Below are positions 42,721 to 53,613 of a DNA stretch of 64,000 nucleotides, one piece after another. The number at the start of each line of letters is the position of its first letter. Positions within the stretch are counted from its first letter, which is position 1. A program made the position numbers and the translations under genes. This DNA is from Acanthosepion pharaonis (Eukaryota; Mollusca; Cephalopoda; Sepiida; Sepiidae), in assembly GCA_903632075.3 (NCBI GenBank), contig CAHIKZ030000247.1, positions 1,286,001-1,350,000 of the forward strand, given 5' to 3'. The notes beneath the pieces were generated by a model, which saw only the letters and a program-made list of their open reading frames with translations, was not told the origin of the DNA and made no database searches.

Positions 42721-43029
42721 CAGTGGCCGAAATTTTGGGCGCTTAACGTTTAAGAAGCTTGTCTCAAAGACCAATTTGCATGTGCAATGAATTTGATCTC
42801 TGTTGAATGTTAAACTACAGTCAATGATAAGTTTAGCTATATACTAAACAGTTTAGACCCCAGAATCTGCAGGGACCTCAAACAATTTCAGAATTACTTT
42901 TGCAGAGTTAGGAGAGAGACTTTTAAATTCTGGTGTCAATTTTTGGAAAGGCGTCTCTCAGCTTAGAGTTTCATAAAATCTAAAACAGGAAATGACTATA
43001 TGGGCTGTGCGCTGTATTCATTTTTCGAC

Positions 43030-43175
43030 TTAGGTACCATGCATGATGCACGCTTGGAAGATCATGTATCTTTTCGATTTATGATTGACTTGGCAGAGGA
43101 ATTCCCGCAGTAGGCTGTCGTTACTTTCCAACCAACGCTATAGAACCAAGTCTACCCTGCTATTTAACCCAAGGC
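43030..43175 (-). mobile_element. SINE-Z 3' part, minus strand
   Basis: Holds catgatgcacgcttggaagat, gatttatgattgacttggcag and ctgctatttaaccca, the reverse complement of the SINE-Z tail and body. The tRNA-like head is missing. Confidence 0.65.
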
Positions 43176-44220
43176 TAGCTTCAAATCTTATCTATAATTT
43201 TATTTGAGCTTCGACCGCTCTTGTTGCAGTTAGACGATTCATTAATCAGCGTTTCTGTTTACACCACATAATGGAATGTGTTAACCATCACATTTGTGAC
43301 TTCTTTGAGACCAAAGAACATTGAAGAGATTTTCTGACTCCTTTGTTAATTTTATAGTCAACAAGGAAAGAAATGTTCTTGTTAATCGACTGTAGAAAGG
43401 TGAGGCTATTTATAAAACATATGCGTAGAGAAAGAGGGAGGAGCATTAAAGAGGGCGCTTGCCATCCCCAGTACACGTTACCGTGATACCCCCACCAAAA
43501 AAAAAGAAAGGAGTAAATCAAGCGAGACGGGACGCCATCACGCTCGCGAGATGGCGTAAATAATGAAAAGAGTTTGATAATAAGCACATGCACAAGACAG
43601 AGTCTCACAGTGAAGCTGACGAGAGAAATCCTTCCTCCTTAACTGACATTTTCATTTGAGGCATTAAATGCATGTGTCATCATTTAGGATGATGGGAATG
43701 TCGTCGCTATCGCACTATTTGTCGTTAACAGTTTTTGTTTTTGTGTTTTTTGTTGTTTTTTTTTTAATCACGACAAAAGCAGAAAGAAAGATTCCGTTAA
43801 TGGTTCGTCTGTGTAAGTTGACGAAAAAATAGAACCGGAGAAGATTCGAAACGAGAAGAATTACTTGGTCGATTGTTACTTTGGAGAAAGGGAACGGACG
43901 CGGTGTGGGAACGCTGTGATGTTAAAGTGAATTTGAAGAAAAAAAAAAGAAGATATTATGACAATTTCTACAATAAGATATTGATATATTATATTGGTTA
44001 ATGAATATAAAATTCAATAAATTTTGTGCGATTTAAAATAATTGTTTTCGTATACGAATATATCACACATTAACCAAAATTTAATCTCAATAATTTTAAC
44101 AGTATTTGAAATTAAAAGTTTATTATTAATGGCAATAAGTTTACATATGCAGTCAAAAATGACGTCATATTATTTATTTTAAAGTTATTTTTGTTAAAGT
44201 TTTTAGTTTTTAAAGGTATC
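43176..44220. other. Unassigned sequence
   Basis: Includes GC-richer stretches at 43420-43560 and very AT-rich sequence from 43960. The ORF at 43288-43608 (minus) has no domain. Nothing else recognised. Confidence 0.45.
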
Positions 44221-44224
44221 TTTT

Positions 44225-45420
44225 TAAATACATATTTTCCAATGATAATATTAATTGTTATTAATACAGTGAAAATCAGTTTATTAATAACAATAGAAAA
44301 ACGATCTCCCCACTTTAAGTCCAGTAGAATCTAATATTAATACTAGTTTACCCATGTCACCAATTATTATGCAGTATTTCAACTTGGGGATCAGTTTATT
44401 ACTTAATGACAATAAAAAAAACCGATCCCCCATTTTATGTCCAATAGAATCTTATATTAATACTAGTTTACCTATATTCTCGAAAAAAGAGGTTATATTT
44501 TAAGTCTTTTATTAGATTGATTTATCTTTTGCGGATTATTTAAATCTAGACACTATTTTTAGATTTTCTTTTGTGTGTGGGGAAGGGTGGTAATAATAAT
44601 TTCGTGGTACAAGTTTTACTAATTAACCTTATAGCTGTGGGAGATCAGATGGATTAATACCTATCCCAATTGGGACTCGTCTCTCCGATTTGCGATTCCG
44701 AGCCGATATCATTACACCACCCGCACATCTAAGTTTACAGAACTTGCGGTTACCGATCCAGGCACTGACCAGCCTTAACTTCGGTGATCGTTCGAGAAAC
44801 GCTGTTTCAACGTGATATACTCGTAAGCCCTACTATTATTATAGGATTTTTCACGTGTGAGTCTTTAAATATCTTTTGAATTAAATAACTATAGAAAACC
44901 GCTTTGTAAGCAGTTGAATTTATATTAATACTATCTTTTTACATGTATGTCATTAAATATATTTTTCTAATTATATCAATAGGTATTAATACTGAGAGAA
45001 TCAGTCTATTACTTAACAAAAGAAAACCGACCCCGACGTATTTTTTTTAAATATATTTTTCTAATTATAATTTTTGCGCACAGTTCTTTAATGGAGTTGT
45101 TCTTTTATTTATTAATGTCACGACATTTAATCATGTAATACAAAAGATTTAAAATTTACAATTGTTGAAATCTACTTTTATTGCTTGGCTATTAACAATC
45201 TCAATAGGCAAGCGTCATCAGTATCTACATTGTTATTTTATTTATAGACGAGTTTACTAATGTCGTCAAAAGTAGTGACCTATTAAGCAAAGTCCTGATT
45301 ATTATTAAGGTTTTCATACCTAAAATATATTTTCTAACTATTAGATCAATATATATTAATATTGGGGGATCAGTTCATTACTTAATAACAACAGAAAACA
45401 CTGTCTGTATTTCTGAGATG
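44225..45420. repeat. AT-rich region with a dispersed ~115-bp internal repeat
   Basis: Variants of a phrase (ggatcagtttattacttaa, then gaaaaccgatccc, then ttaatactagtttacc) occur near 44270, 44390, 44985 and 45360, all in the same orientation. A SINE-W copy interrupts the series at 44640-44820. It looks like an old tandem repeat that has been broken up. Confidence 0.6.
44640..44820 (-). mobile_element. SINE-W (5S/tRNA composite), minus strand
   Basis: The reverse complement reads gatcaccgaagttaaggctg then gatcggtaaccgc (5S-like), followed by gggtggtgtaatgatatcgg (tRNA-like) and a truncated body ending near gggataggtattaatcc. Confidence 0.8.
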
Positions 45421-45459
45421 AAGTATTGTAACTATTTACACTATTTTCATTGTTCAAAT

Positions 45460-45734
45460 TGTTGACCTCATCTTTATTGTCGTATTCACGACGTTTCAAC
45501 CGTTGTGTGCTTTGGTCTTCTTCAGATGATATTTCTTGGAATTTCGAACCGAACCCTTTTTTAATCTCCGGTATTAATTCTAATGTCCGAATGTTCTATA
45601 TATCCGGATATATAGAATATTCGAACAATTTTTACACACTTTATATCCAGAAAAGAAAACACTTATACGACACAAGAAAAACCGAATAAAAAACTTAATC
45701 GCAGGACCTTGTCAGTCGTCTTTAATGAAACTTG

Positions 45735-45740
<6 letters not shown>
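45460..45740. mobile_element. Penelope-like element fragment with hammerhead-like motif
   Basis: The motif at 45479-45535 is followed by a segment (45600-45740: gaacaatttttacacactt, ccagaaaagaaaacac, accttgtcagtcgtctttaatgaaa) whose homologue is at 59180-59290. Both run directly into a (TA)n tract. The repeated end and the ribozyme-like fold suggest a Penelope-like element, by analogy with known elements. Confidence 0.5.
45479..45535 (-). ncRNA. Hammerhead-like fold, better preserved copy
   Basis: The minus strand shows CTGAAGA, one extra A, GACC...GGTT (stem II), GAAA, then a perfect hairpin GTCGT-GAAT-ACGAC (stem III). Outside it, TCAT before the core can pair with ATGA further downstream (stem I), but 7 nt separate stem III from stem I where a hammerhead has two. 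The layout is hammerhead-like; the core is not intact. Confidence 0.4.

Positions 45741-45779
<39 letters not shown>
45737..45779. repeat. (TA)n microsatellite
   Basis: TA run at the end of the Penelope-like fragment. Confidence 0.95.
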
Positions 45780-45782
<3 letters not shown>

Positions 45783-46084
45783 CATGTATGTGTGATCGCA
45801 TGGGTATGTTCCCTACGTGGGAACGTAGTGTGTATATTTATGTGCATGTGTATATCTATAGGCGCATATGTCTCTGTGTGTGTGTGTGCGTGTGTGTAGG
45901 CATGTGTATTTTCTCTACACAGATGTGACTATGAGAGTGTGTCTGAGGACATTGAATATAAGAATGTCTGTCTCCATGTACATATGTCGCCGTGTATACG
46001 TGATTGCGTGTGCATTTTCCCAACGTGTGTGTGAGTATTTAACATTGTCATATGTTAGTGTACACCAAATTTATTTTTGACTGC

Positions 46085-46345
46085 CACATATGATTACATG
46101 GTCTTCAGAACAGAAATTACCTATATACGATCACCTAACTTAAGCAACGTCGAGCCTGGTCAGTACCTAGAAGGGTGACTGCTTGGTAATACCAGCTTGG
46201 ATGTGCAGGTGGTGTAATGGCTCGGAATTGGAAGTCGGAGAAAAGAGTTTCAATTACAGTTGGGGTTGTTATGTTCACATACGCAAATACCACCTATTCT
46301 CCACCAGCTATGGGTTAATTAGTAGTTGCATCAGTAAATCGTTAT
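46085..46345 (+). mobile_element. SINE-W (5S/tRNA composite), plus strand
   Basis: The 5S-like module is the best preserved in the window: acgatcacctaacttaagca, acgtcgagcctggtcagtac, ctagaagggtgactgcttgg. A tRNA-like module starts at gtgcaggtggtgtaatggct (46202) and a body follows with cagctatgggttaattagta. Confidence 0.85.
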
Positions 46346-46399
46346 TATTATGACGTCACTATTCTATGGCTATTGTTATAACACACTCTTAATGATATG

Positions 46400-46620
46400 A
46401 CGTACTTCGTATAACTATACTCTGTACGTAATGCTTCGGCTACTTGCCGTGACGCCTGTATTAGTTAGCCTGAAGACTGACTCTAAACGATTAGGCATTT
46501 ACGGAGTCTATCCGTAGACAGAGCCCCGATTGGGTCACCCTCTGTCTAAAGACAGAGGCCTTGTCAGTCGCAAGCCTGACAGCGAACTGACTCCAAACGT
46601 ATACCCATGCCTCTCCACTT
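46400..46620. repeat. GC-rich repeat, family G relative
   Basis: Contains the 46500-46600 segment (tccgtagacagagccccgat, ctctgtctaaagacagag, gtcagtcgcaagcctgacag) that recurs at 47015-47105 and 47275-47360. The ctctgtc/gacagag dyad can form a hairpin. Confidence 0.6.
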
Positions 46621-46621
46621 A

Positions 46622-46835
46622 GTCTTCGATTCCGAGCCGATATCATTACACCGCCCGTGCATCTAAGCTTACAGAAAATGCAGTTACCGATCTAGGCTTA
46701 ACTTCGGTGATATACTCGTAAGTCCTACTATTATTATAGGATTTGTTAGATGTGAGTCTTTAAATATCTTTTTATTAAATAACTATAAAAAACCATTTCA
46801 TAAGTAGTTGAATTTATATTGATACTAGTTTACCT
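46622..46835. repeat. Duplicated block of 44690-44950 (SINE-W plus flank)
   Basis: The same order of sequence as 44690-44950: gattccgagccgatatcatt, the 5S-like cttaacttcggtgat, actattattataggattt, ttaaatatcttt, and gttgaatttatatt. Because non-SINE flank is shared, this is a segmental copy and not an independent SINE insertion. Confidence 0.8.
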
Positions 46836-46839
46836 ATGG

Positions 46840-47400
46840 CCAGGTTGAACGTATACTCGGGTCGCTGGTTCATAATTTACCCATTCCCTGCAACAGTTGG
46901 GAACAGCCACTTTGCTTGTCTTTTCTACGCAAGAACACCCGGGCAACTGGTCAAAATTTATCCAGCCCACGAAAAAAGCAGGATCGGGTACATTACTTGT
47001 CTGTTTTTCTAAGCCGAGTCTCTATCCGTAGACAGAGCCTCGACTGAGTCGCCTTCTGCCCGCAGGTCTTCTCAGTTGTGAGTCAGGCAGCGAACTGCCT
47101 GGGTCGAGGCGACTAGGTATTTACCTATGACACCCCACTGGGACGAAGTGCGACACAACATTAGCCTTAACGTGGGGAAGCCGAGCCCGAACACTCAGGC
47201 CACTGGTCTAAAATTTACCCATTCCCCACAATTACGGGCACGGGTACTTCGCTTGTCTGTTTTTCTCGGTCAAGTCTCTATTCGTATGCCTTGACTGAGT
47301 CACCCTCTGCCCAAAGACAGAGGTCTTGTCAGTCGTGAGCCAGAAGCGAACTGTTGGGTCGAGGCAACTATCATTCTTACCTCTGACTTGAAACGCTTTA
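46840..47400 (-). repeat. GC-rich repeat family G, two imperfect units
   Basis: Two units (about 46850-47115 and 47175-47365) share gtctaaaatttacccattcc, cttgtctgtttttct, gagtcgccttctgcc and gcgaactg. Between them, 47130-47180 is the reverse complement of the family G core (ggggaagccgagcccga). Confidence 0.7.
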
Positions 47401-47799
47401 TATTAATGGACTAGTTCATATAGTCACCGGCTGTGTACTACTATTCCCTCCATAACAATTATTATCTCTATAATTACTCTTACATTCTAAAAATATTGAC
47501 TGGCCTTAAATAACCTGCAAAAAGTTAATAAGCCATAAAAAACAACCAGTCAATCACCTTTTGACACACCCTAGACCAAGCAACAATCATTCGATTCTAT
47601 ACGAATATCAGAAATGTTTCAACCCTAAAACCTTTTCTATCTTCTTTTGCACGTTTTGCAAGACTCCTAGAAATCTAGAAGACCGGAACTTAGCAAGTGA
47701 TCTCTCTCCTGATTTTGCGAGCACAGTTCAGTGGGGCTGAAACTGGCTTGTAACATTCAGTGCCTTCAAAACTAGGCTAGTAACAATTCATCATCATTG

Positions 47800-48084
47800 A
47801 GCAGACCCCTAGTTTTCTCCAGTGATGATCAACAATTGTACTTTCAAAGGGGCTCCTTGCATTGAAAGTCTTTTAAAACTCAAACACAATGTTGAGCTCA
47901 AGTGGAATTTGTATGGACAATACACCACTAAAGATGCTGGAAAAATAGTTTCTTGTACCGCTCCAGTAAGCACCTGACTCTTTCTGCTATGCTCTATCTT
48001 TACAAGAGTCGGACCAGACCAAAAATGGAATATTGCTTCTACATCTAGGCTGGAGTTTCCCAATTCTCACCAAAGCGTTTCCGT
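47800..48084 (+). pseudogene. LINE-F RT C-terminal region, 5' block
   Basis: Frames encode fragments such as YRSSKHLTLSAMLYLYKS (47955-48010), then RPKMEYC and WAGVSQF-like sequence, typical of the region between RT and the C-terminal tail in animal LINEs. The upstream part (47880-47950) is a degraded LKWNSYI-like segment. It is broken at 48085 by an unknown insertion. Confidence 0.7.
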
Positions 48085-48515
48085 TTAATTAACTGGATTT
48101 TCTAAACGTAATTCTTACCTTTGTTTAAAACAGCATGAAAATAACGTCTTATTCACGCATGGTAGCCTGTAAGGTCAAAGGACAAAATAGAAACATTGTA
48201 ATTCTACCCTTATCCGAAAAAGCACGCGAGAAAGTAAAAAAATAAAACCTAAAGAAATACGGAAGACCGGCAATGCAATAAATTTTTAACTTATTTTTTA
48301 AAAATTTTCTTTGGTTATATATAACCAGTAGTTTAAGAATATGATTTTTTTATTCAATACGCTTTTATTAAACTTAATAAAATGAATAAATTTGAAGGCA
48401 TTAAGACCCTAAACAAAAATATAACGCAAATTAAATTTAAGAAAAACATTTATTCTCTGAGTAAATTTGACAAAATTTAAAGTATCATATAAAGTATTCT
48501 TTTATATGAATGAAA
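48085..48515. mobile_element. Unknown 431-bp element N, copy 1, inserted in LINE-F
   Basis: Nearly identical to 53176-53613. Its ends are fixed by where homology between the copies stops and LINE-F resumes (LVGDELFSILEPL starts at about 48516). It begins ttaattaactggattttct and ends atatgaatgaaa. It contains the perfect palindrome GGTTATATATAACC and no ORF. No terminal inverted repeats were recognised, and no superfamily is assigned. Confidence 0.75.
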
Positions 48516-48890
48516 CTTGTAGGCGATGAATTATTTTCTATCCTAGAACCTCTTCCCAACAGACGCTATTTTCACGGCGCATATCAAGCAAACTACATTC
48601 CTTAGTTCCTTTATTCCAGACATCATAGCTAAGAACCACCATGCCACATACACTAAGTCAACTAATATTCATTCTCTTCATATTTGATTGGTAAGGAGGC
48701 GGTTCCATTCAAGCAGCTTCTCCCCCAGAAATGTTGCATTGTGGAACGGACGCCCGAGAGGACGCTTCCCCAATCACTACACACTGAAGCTCTTAAAGTC
48801 AAGTTATCTATCCTACATATCCTCATAATATGTACCTCATGATCTCTCTTTGTACGCCATTTATTAACCTTGACTGTCTATTGGGTGAAG
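48516..48890 (+). pseudogene. LINE-F 3' block after the insertion
   Basis: Resumes LINE-F in frame with LVGDELFSILEPLPNRR, then GKEAVPFKQLLPQKCCIV and RTPERTLPQSLHTEALKVKL (48690-48810), which correspond to the usual FxxRTxxLWNxLP...FKxxL motif. Colinear with 36170-36420. Confidence 0.7.
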
Positions 48891-48948
48891 AATAGTAAGA
48901 AAAAAATTATTAATCATTTGGGCTGTGTAACATCAACTATCTATTGTC

Positions 48949-49280
48949 TTGGGTTTGACGATAAACTACATCCAGCAGCAAGACCTCTGATCTGGAATTC
49001 TTGAGGAGCGGGGAACCACTTCTTAATTGCTGTTGTTCCCAGATCCATTCTAACCCGGAATGGTAGCACCCGATAGAGTCCCAGCTATGGGCAAATACTG
49101 CCCCTCCACCAAGAAAAGCAAAACACTATGAATGTATAAAAATACTTTTTATAGTAAAATTACCAACAATACATTTTTTCAGCAGTTGAAGGCATGCAGT
49201 TGTGTTCAAAATATTTAGATTTTGACATTAAATAACCTATAGAGGTGTTGATATGGCGCTAAACAAAATCAACCAACCAA
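48949..49280 (+). mobile_element. SINE-X copy 3
   Basis: Matches 17553-17945 from gacgataaactacat through ggaaccacttcttaattgct, cagctatgggcaaata, aacactatgaatgtataaa and the tail gacattaaataaccta. Confidence 0.8.
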
Positions 49281-51055
49281 CATGAAGGAACTATTTCATG
49301 ACATTAATTCATATAAGATCCTACAATTTCTTAAAGAAATCAAATTGTATTCCAAAATGTAACTACAGCAAAACAACATAAAACACACATCTCACCACCT
49401 CTAGTAATGATGTCCACACAAACATGTATATGCACAAAAGCTGAGTATCATCTACCATGTATTCTATTGTGAAAGCAGAATAACATATATCATATTTTTA
49501 TTATTTTAAAGCTCCCCCCAAAACTAAATTTCCGCATTAAATAACCCATAAGGAGTTGATATGCCGTTAAACAAACTAAACATGAACTATCTACTTTTCT
49601 AATGTTATCATTGGTCTCATAAAAATCATATGTTTACACATTATGAGGAGGTTGCTAACAACTACTTGAACAAATCCATTTCCCAAAATCTGACCAAATG
49701 ACCAGACATCAGAATTATTTTGACGCGTGCTCAGGCTGTGAACTTTTCAGCACACCTTCGCAATATTAGCAATAAAACTTGTGCTGTATTTTAGCACTGG
49801 CCTTACATTGAATTAAAAACAGTATCCCTAGATATCTGCAGCAAGCGGCCTGCGAACATGTTTAAAGATCTTACAGGTTTAATATATAGATTTCACGGGA
49901 ATTTGCCCAAGTTTAATAATAGTAAGATGCTAAACATACACAAACATGGGCTTAACTGTCTGGCACTCTAGCAAAATCAGGCAAAAATTATTAGCTAATT
50001 CTTACGAAAGTATCCGGTAACCGGACAATAACCGGAAACAAGAGACTTTCCTATAGCTTGGAAATACACAAACTACATGAAACGATTTATAAGCAAAGAA
50101 TGGCTAGAAAAACAACTATAAAGTCAAAATCCATGTATCTCCTTTCTTCTTCTGCCACTCTTCGTAACCACCACCAGCACCATTACTTCTGCTTCTACTA
50201 AAAAACAATGTCCTTTTTTGTTTAAAACGGACAAGTGCCCATTTCTGCCTGGCGAAAGAGATAACAGCTTCATAAGTGTTGTAGGTCAGAAAAGTGCGTG
50301 TATATGTGTATGTTATTCTGCGCATATACATGTATGCATATACATGTACGCACTCGTATTTCTTTTAAAGCTATTATCGAACTTGGAAAAAAGAAAATAT
50401 ACAAAGACTGCGTCTTAACACATCTTGGCCAAGTTTCCCTCATTTCCACATTTTAATAGATAGAAATGGGTGTGTATGTATGTATGTGTGTGTGTGCGTG
50501 TGTGCTCATGAGTGTATGTGTTTTCGTGTGTGTTTTCGTCTGTCTCTGTATGCACATAAGAGTTTTGAAATTTTTATCTGTGTTATAAACAAGTCCTTAG
50601 TAATATTCTATTTTTACAGCGTGGAGTCTCTATAAAACTCTTATTTACACTCACGAAAAAAGTCGACCTTGTGATCTTCAGCAGCAACTGTTATTAATTG
50701 GCCGCACAGAGATCTTATAACTGCCGCCGTAAAAATATTTCGTACATGCCTATGCGTTCGTGACAACTATCAGTCGTGTAAGTAAACCATATTGGTTTCC
50801 TTGTTTGTAAATGTCAAATACAACTAACTGCGTGTGAGCGCATGCGCGTGTGTGCTAATTCTCTCTTTTACTAGTGATGGCGTTAATAGCAATGTCGGGA
50901 TTAGAGTTATTCATTAAAATATTTCTTTTAAGTTTATAATTTATTATACCAAATTAATTATAAGTATCGCTAAATCATTATTGTTAAATTATTCAGGCCT
51001 TACGCCGTGTTGTAGCAGCCTGCATTATTTGCCAAGGGACTTTGGAGAAATGTTT
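49281..51055. other. Long stretch without recognised gene
   Basis: A stray SINE-X tail is at 49520-49590 (gcattaaataaccc, gttgatatgccgttaaac). A fragment at 49735-49765 matches the palindromic repeat at 58678-58775. TG-rich patches are at 50460-50560. The 50116-50331 ORF has no domain. Confidence 0.5.
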
Positions 51056-51059
51056 ATAC

Positions 51060-51335
51060 ACATTAGGTAAACATCTACCAATCTTAGAAAACTATGGAGT
51101 CTACTAGGGCGGCTAGCTAATCCCTGCTACAAGCGCCTGCTCAGGCATATTTGTGTTTCTTCAACACACACAGAGCCAACCTGTGGTTTATACTGCAGCT
51201 AAGCTAAGCAGACCGTAGAGTTACTGTTTCTAGTGTAATCAATAGCTAAAAAACGTTAATACGCTCGGTCACGATGACTTGTGACTTCGGGCTAGCACAA
51301 CTATTGACGGCTTCCAAAGAGTTTCGTCAACCTAA
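51060..51335 (-). mobile_element. SINE-Y, minus strand, body only
   Basis: The reverse complement of 11040-11270 with the shared gtctactagggcggctagct and gagccaac landmarks. The tRNA-like head is not found, so the copy is 5'-truncated. Confidence 0.75.
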
Positions 51336-51344
51336 TTTTACTAG

Positions 51345-51503
51345 CCTATCGCACGGTTCACACTCTTCCCCAGACTTTTGAACAAGAGTAAAGATTTATT
51401 CCTTGTTTCAGGTTTCTTCTAAAGACTTTTCATTTTCTTTCACTCTCAGTAGCTCATTGCGTCTTAGTGGCATTATCGTCTTGCTTGGGGTGAAATGATA
51501 AAA
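51345..51503 (+). mobile_element. LINE 3' tail fragment
   Basis: Second copy of the tail at 2503-2697: cttttgaac.ggagta, tattccttgtttc, ttagtggcattatcg, cttgcttggggt. Follows SINE-Y directly. Confidence 0.65.
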
Positions 51504-51589
51504 AATCGTGGTATGTTTTTCGGGTACTTTTCAATGGAGCCGCAGGTCGGAATCGCTTCTTCAGTCCGATATCATCAAAAGCCATCTTC

Positions 51590-51695
51590 CTGACAAATGA
51601 CAGGTCTCGTGGATTCGAACCCCGTTTTTATTCACACGATTGGAGCTCTAACTTTCTCATCACTCGCCTACCTTATACACACCAATGTTGGGGAA
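51590..51695 (-). mobile_element. tRNA-like SINE head, minus strand
   Basis: The reverse complement has ggcgagtgatgagaaagtta (A-box-like) and gggttcgaatccacgag (B-box-like). It resembles a degraded serine- or leucine-type tRNA. No cloverleaf survives, so it is not a tRNA gene. Confidence 0.5.
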
Positions 51696-51928
51696 ATTTC
51701 AACGGAAATGAAAACCTACACTAAGCATAACGAGAAAAAAAAATGAAAATGACTAATATTTCACTAATTTCTAAATTTAAATGCAAGTACTATACCCAAC
51801 GAGGATTGAAGTATTAACAAACTTTCAGAGTCATCTGTTCATCAGTATTACAATGTTATATGCACATTAGCAATAGTGTGTGCGTGAGCGCACGTTCATG
51901 TATTTGTGTGTGTCTGTCCTGACTGTAT

Positions 51929-51959
51929 CAATGTGTGTGTGTGTGTGTGCATATGCACG

Positions 51960-52052
<93 letters not shown>
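51929..52052. repeat. (TG)n/(GA)n compound microsatellite
   Basis: TG runs at 51933-51948 and 51963-52022, then GA at 52023-52052. Confidence 0.97.
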
Positions 52053-52055
<3 letters not shown>

Positions 52056-52067
52056 ACGCCCGCGGAC

Positions 52068-52290
52068 AATTGAGTTACTAAAGGGAATTAGCTGCTACTG
52101 AGACATAGCATGTGGAACTAGAACAATTTACTCCAATGAACTAAATAAAGGGTTCGGTATGAATTTCTAACGTATGAAGGTCTGAAACGTCATAAAAATA
52201 TGACAATAAAGATGGGCACTACAATCTGAACTATGTAAACAGTGTAAATAGTTACCTCATCTCAAAAATATAGACAGAAATAGAGAGGTA
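52068..52290. repeat. Interspersed repeat U, copy 2
   Basis: Second copy of 39843-40082 (see landmarks there). Confidence 0.65.
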
Positions 52291-53175
52291 TAGCGTATTT
52301 TTCCGTTCACCCACGTCGCTATCAAATGTGACACAAGGTCAAAGTTCAAAGTGGGTTAACGCAATACCCTGAAAAAATTGCTCAAGCACCCCCACCCACG
52401 GCGCTTTCTCTTTTGGCCCGTGGATGCCTGGCCTAGATTAACATTTAGAAAAATTAATTTCACCATAGACCATTCGTTAGTGTAGCGAGTTCTCATGTGC
52501 CCCGTTCTTGAAGTCTCGTGCCAGTTAAAATAAACTTAATAGTCGAGCTGTCCTGTTTATGTAAAAGTTAATTTCGTATAATAAAAAAAAAAAAAATAAA
52601 CTTGAAACGCTGCAAATTACGTTTTTCGGGGAAATCCGGTTCGCTCTGATATTTGAAGGGGGGGGGCAAGACTAACATTTACGATGGCGACTAAATATTT
52701 TATTAACTGCTGACAGAATTAACTGCTGGCAGAATTTAGAACGAGGTTTTTAGTTTCAACAATAACAACAATGTTATATATACCGTAAAGCAGCAGTAAA
52801 CAGGGAACTTTCGTTAGAAACAAAGTAAAGAGTACTAAACTATTATGTAATATTTTGGTACCGCTACGGACTTTTAAAAAACAACAAAAAAAAACGCATT
52901 TTAAATCATTTAAATACTTTCTTTGAACTTAAATTTCTGTTCTGTTTGAAAGTTAATGGCCTAACGCTAATCCGAATTAAAAGACAAAAAAAATGACGTT
53001 CATATATAAATAAACTTTTTAGGCATTTTTAAAACGTTGGTACATTTTTTCGTCATTTTTGTCTCATCGAGCCGCCATTGTATATGAAAAATGTAAACAA
53101 CAAATTTAAAATTCTCTTTAAAATCCAATATTTGTACTAGAGATGTGTTTCGAAGTCTATTAGTAAATTTAAGAA
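52291..53175. other. Unassigned sequence with a short LINE-A scrap
   Basis: A ~40-bp piece at 52820-52860 (agagtactaaactattatgt) matches the LINE-A start of the satellite unit at 15105. Nothing else recognised. Confidence 0.5.
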
Positions 53176-53613
53176 TTAATTAATTGGATTTTCTGCACGT
53201 AATTCTTACCTTTGTTTAAAACAGCATGAAAATAACGTCTTATTCACGCATGGTAGCCTGTAAGGTCAAAGGACAAAATAGAAACATTTCTACCCTTGAC
53301 CGAAAAAGCACGCGAAAAAGTAAAAAATAAAACCTAAACAAATATGGAAGACCGGCAATGCAATAATTAAGATTTTTTACTTAATTTTTAAAAATTTCCT
53401 TTGGTTATATATAACCAGTAGTTTAAGAATATGATATTATTTTTTTATTCAATACGCTTTTATTAAACTTAGTAAAATGAATAAATTTTTTGAAGGCATC
53501 AAGATCGTAAACAAAAATATAACGCAAATGAAATTTATGTTAGATTAATGTGAAAAGAAAAACATTTATTCTATGAGTAAATTTTACAACAGTATTCTTT
53601 TATGTGAATGAAA
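53176..53613. mobile_element. Unknown element N, copy 2
   Basis: Direct-orientation counterpart of 48085-48515, about 90 percent similar by eye, with a short insertion (gttagattaatgtg) and several single-base differences. Its presence in unrelated flanking sequence supports mobility. Confidence 0.75.

Noticed and set aside
46085..46190. 5S rRNA gene
   Set aside because: Only the internal part of 5S is matched, ends are missing, and it is followed by a tRNA-like module shared with other copies; it is a SINE.
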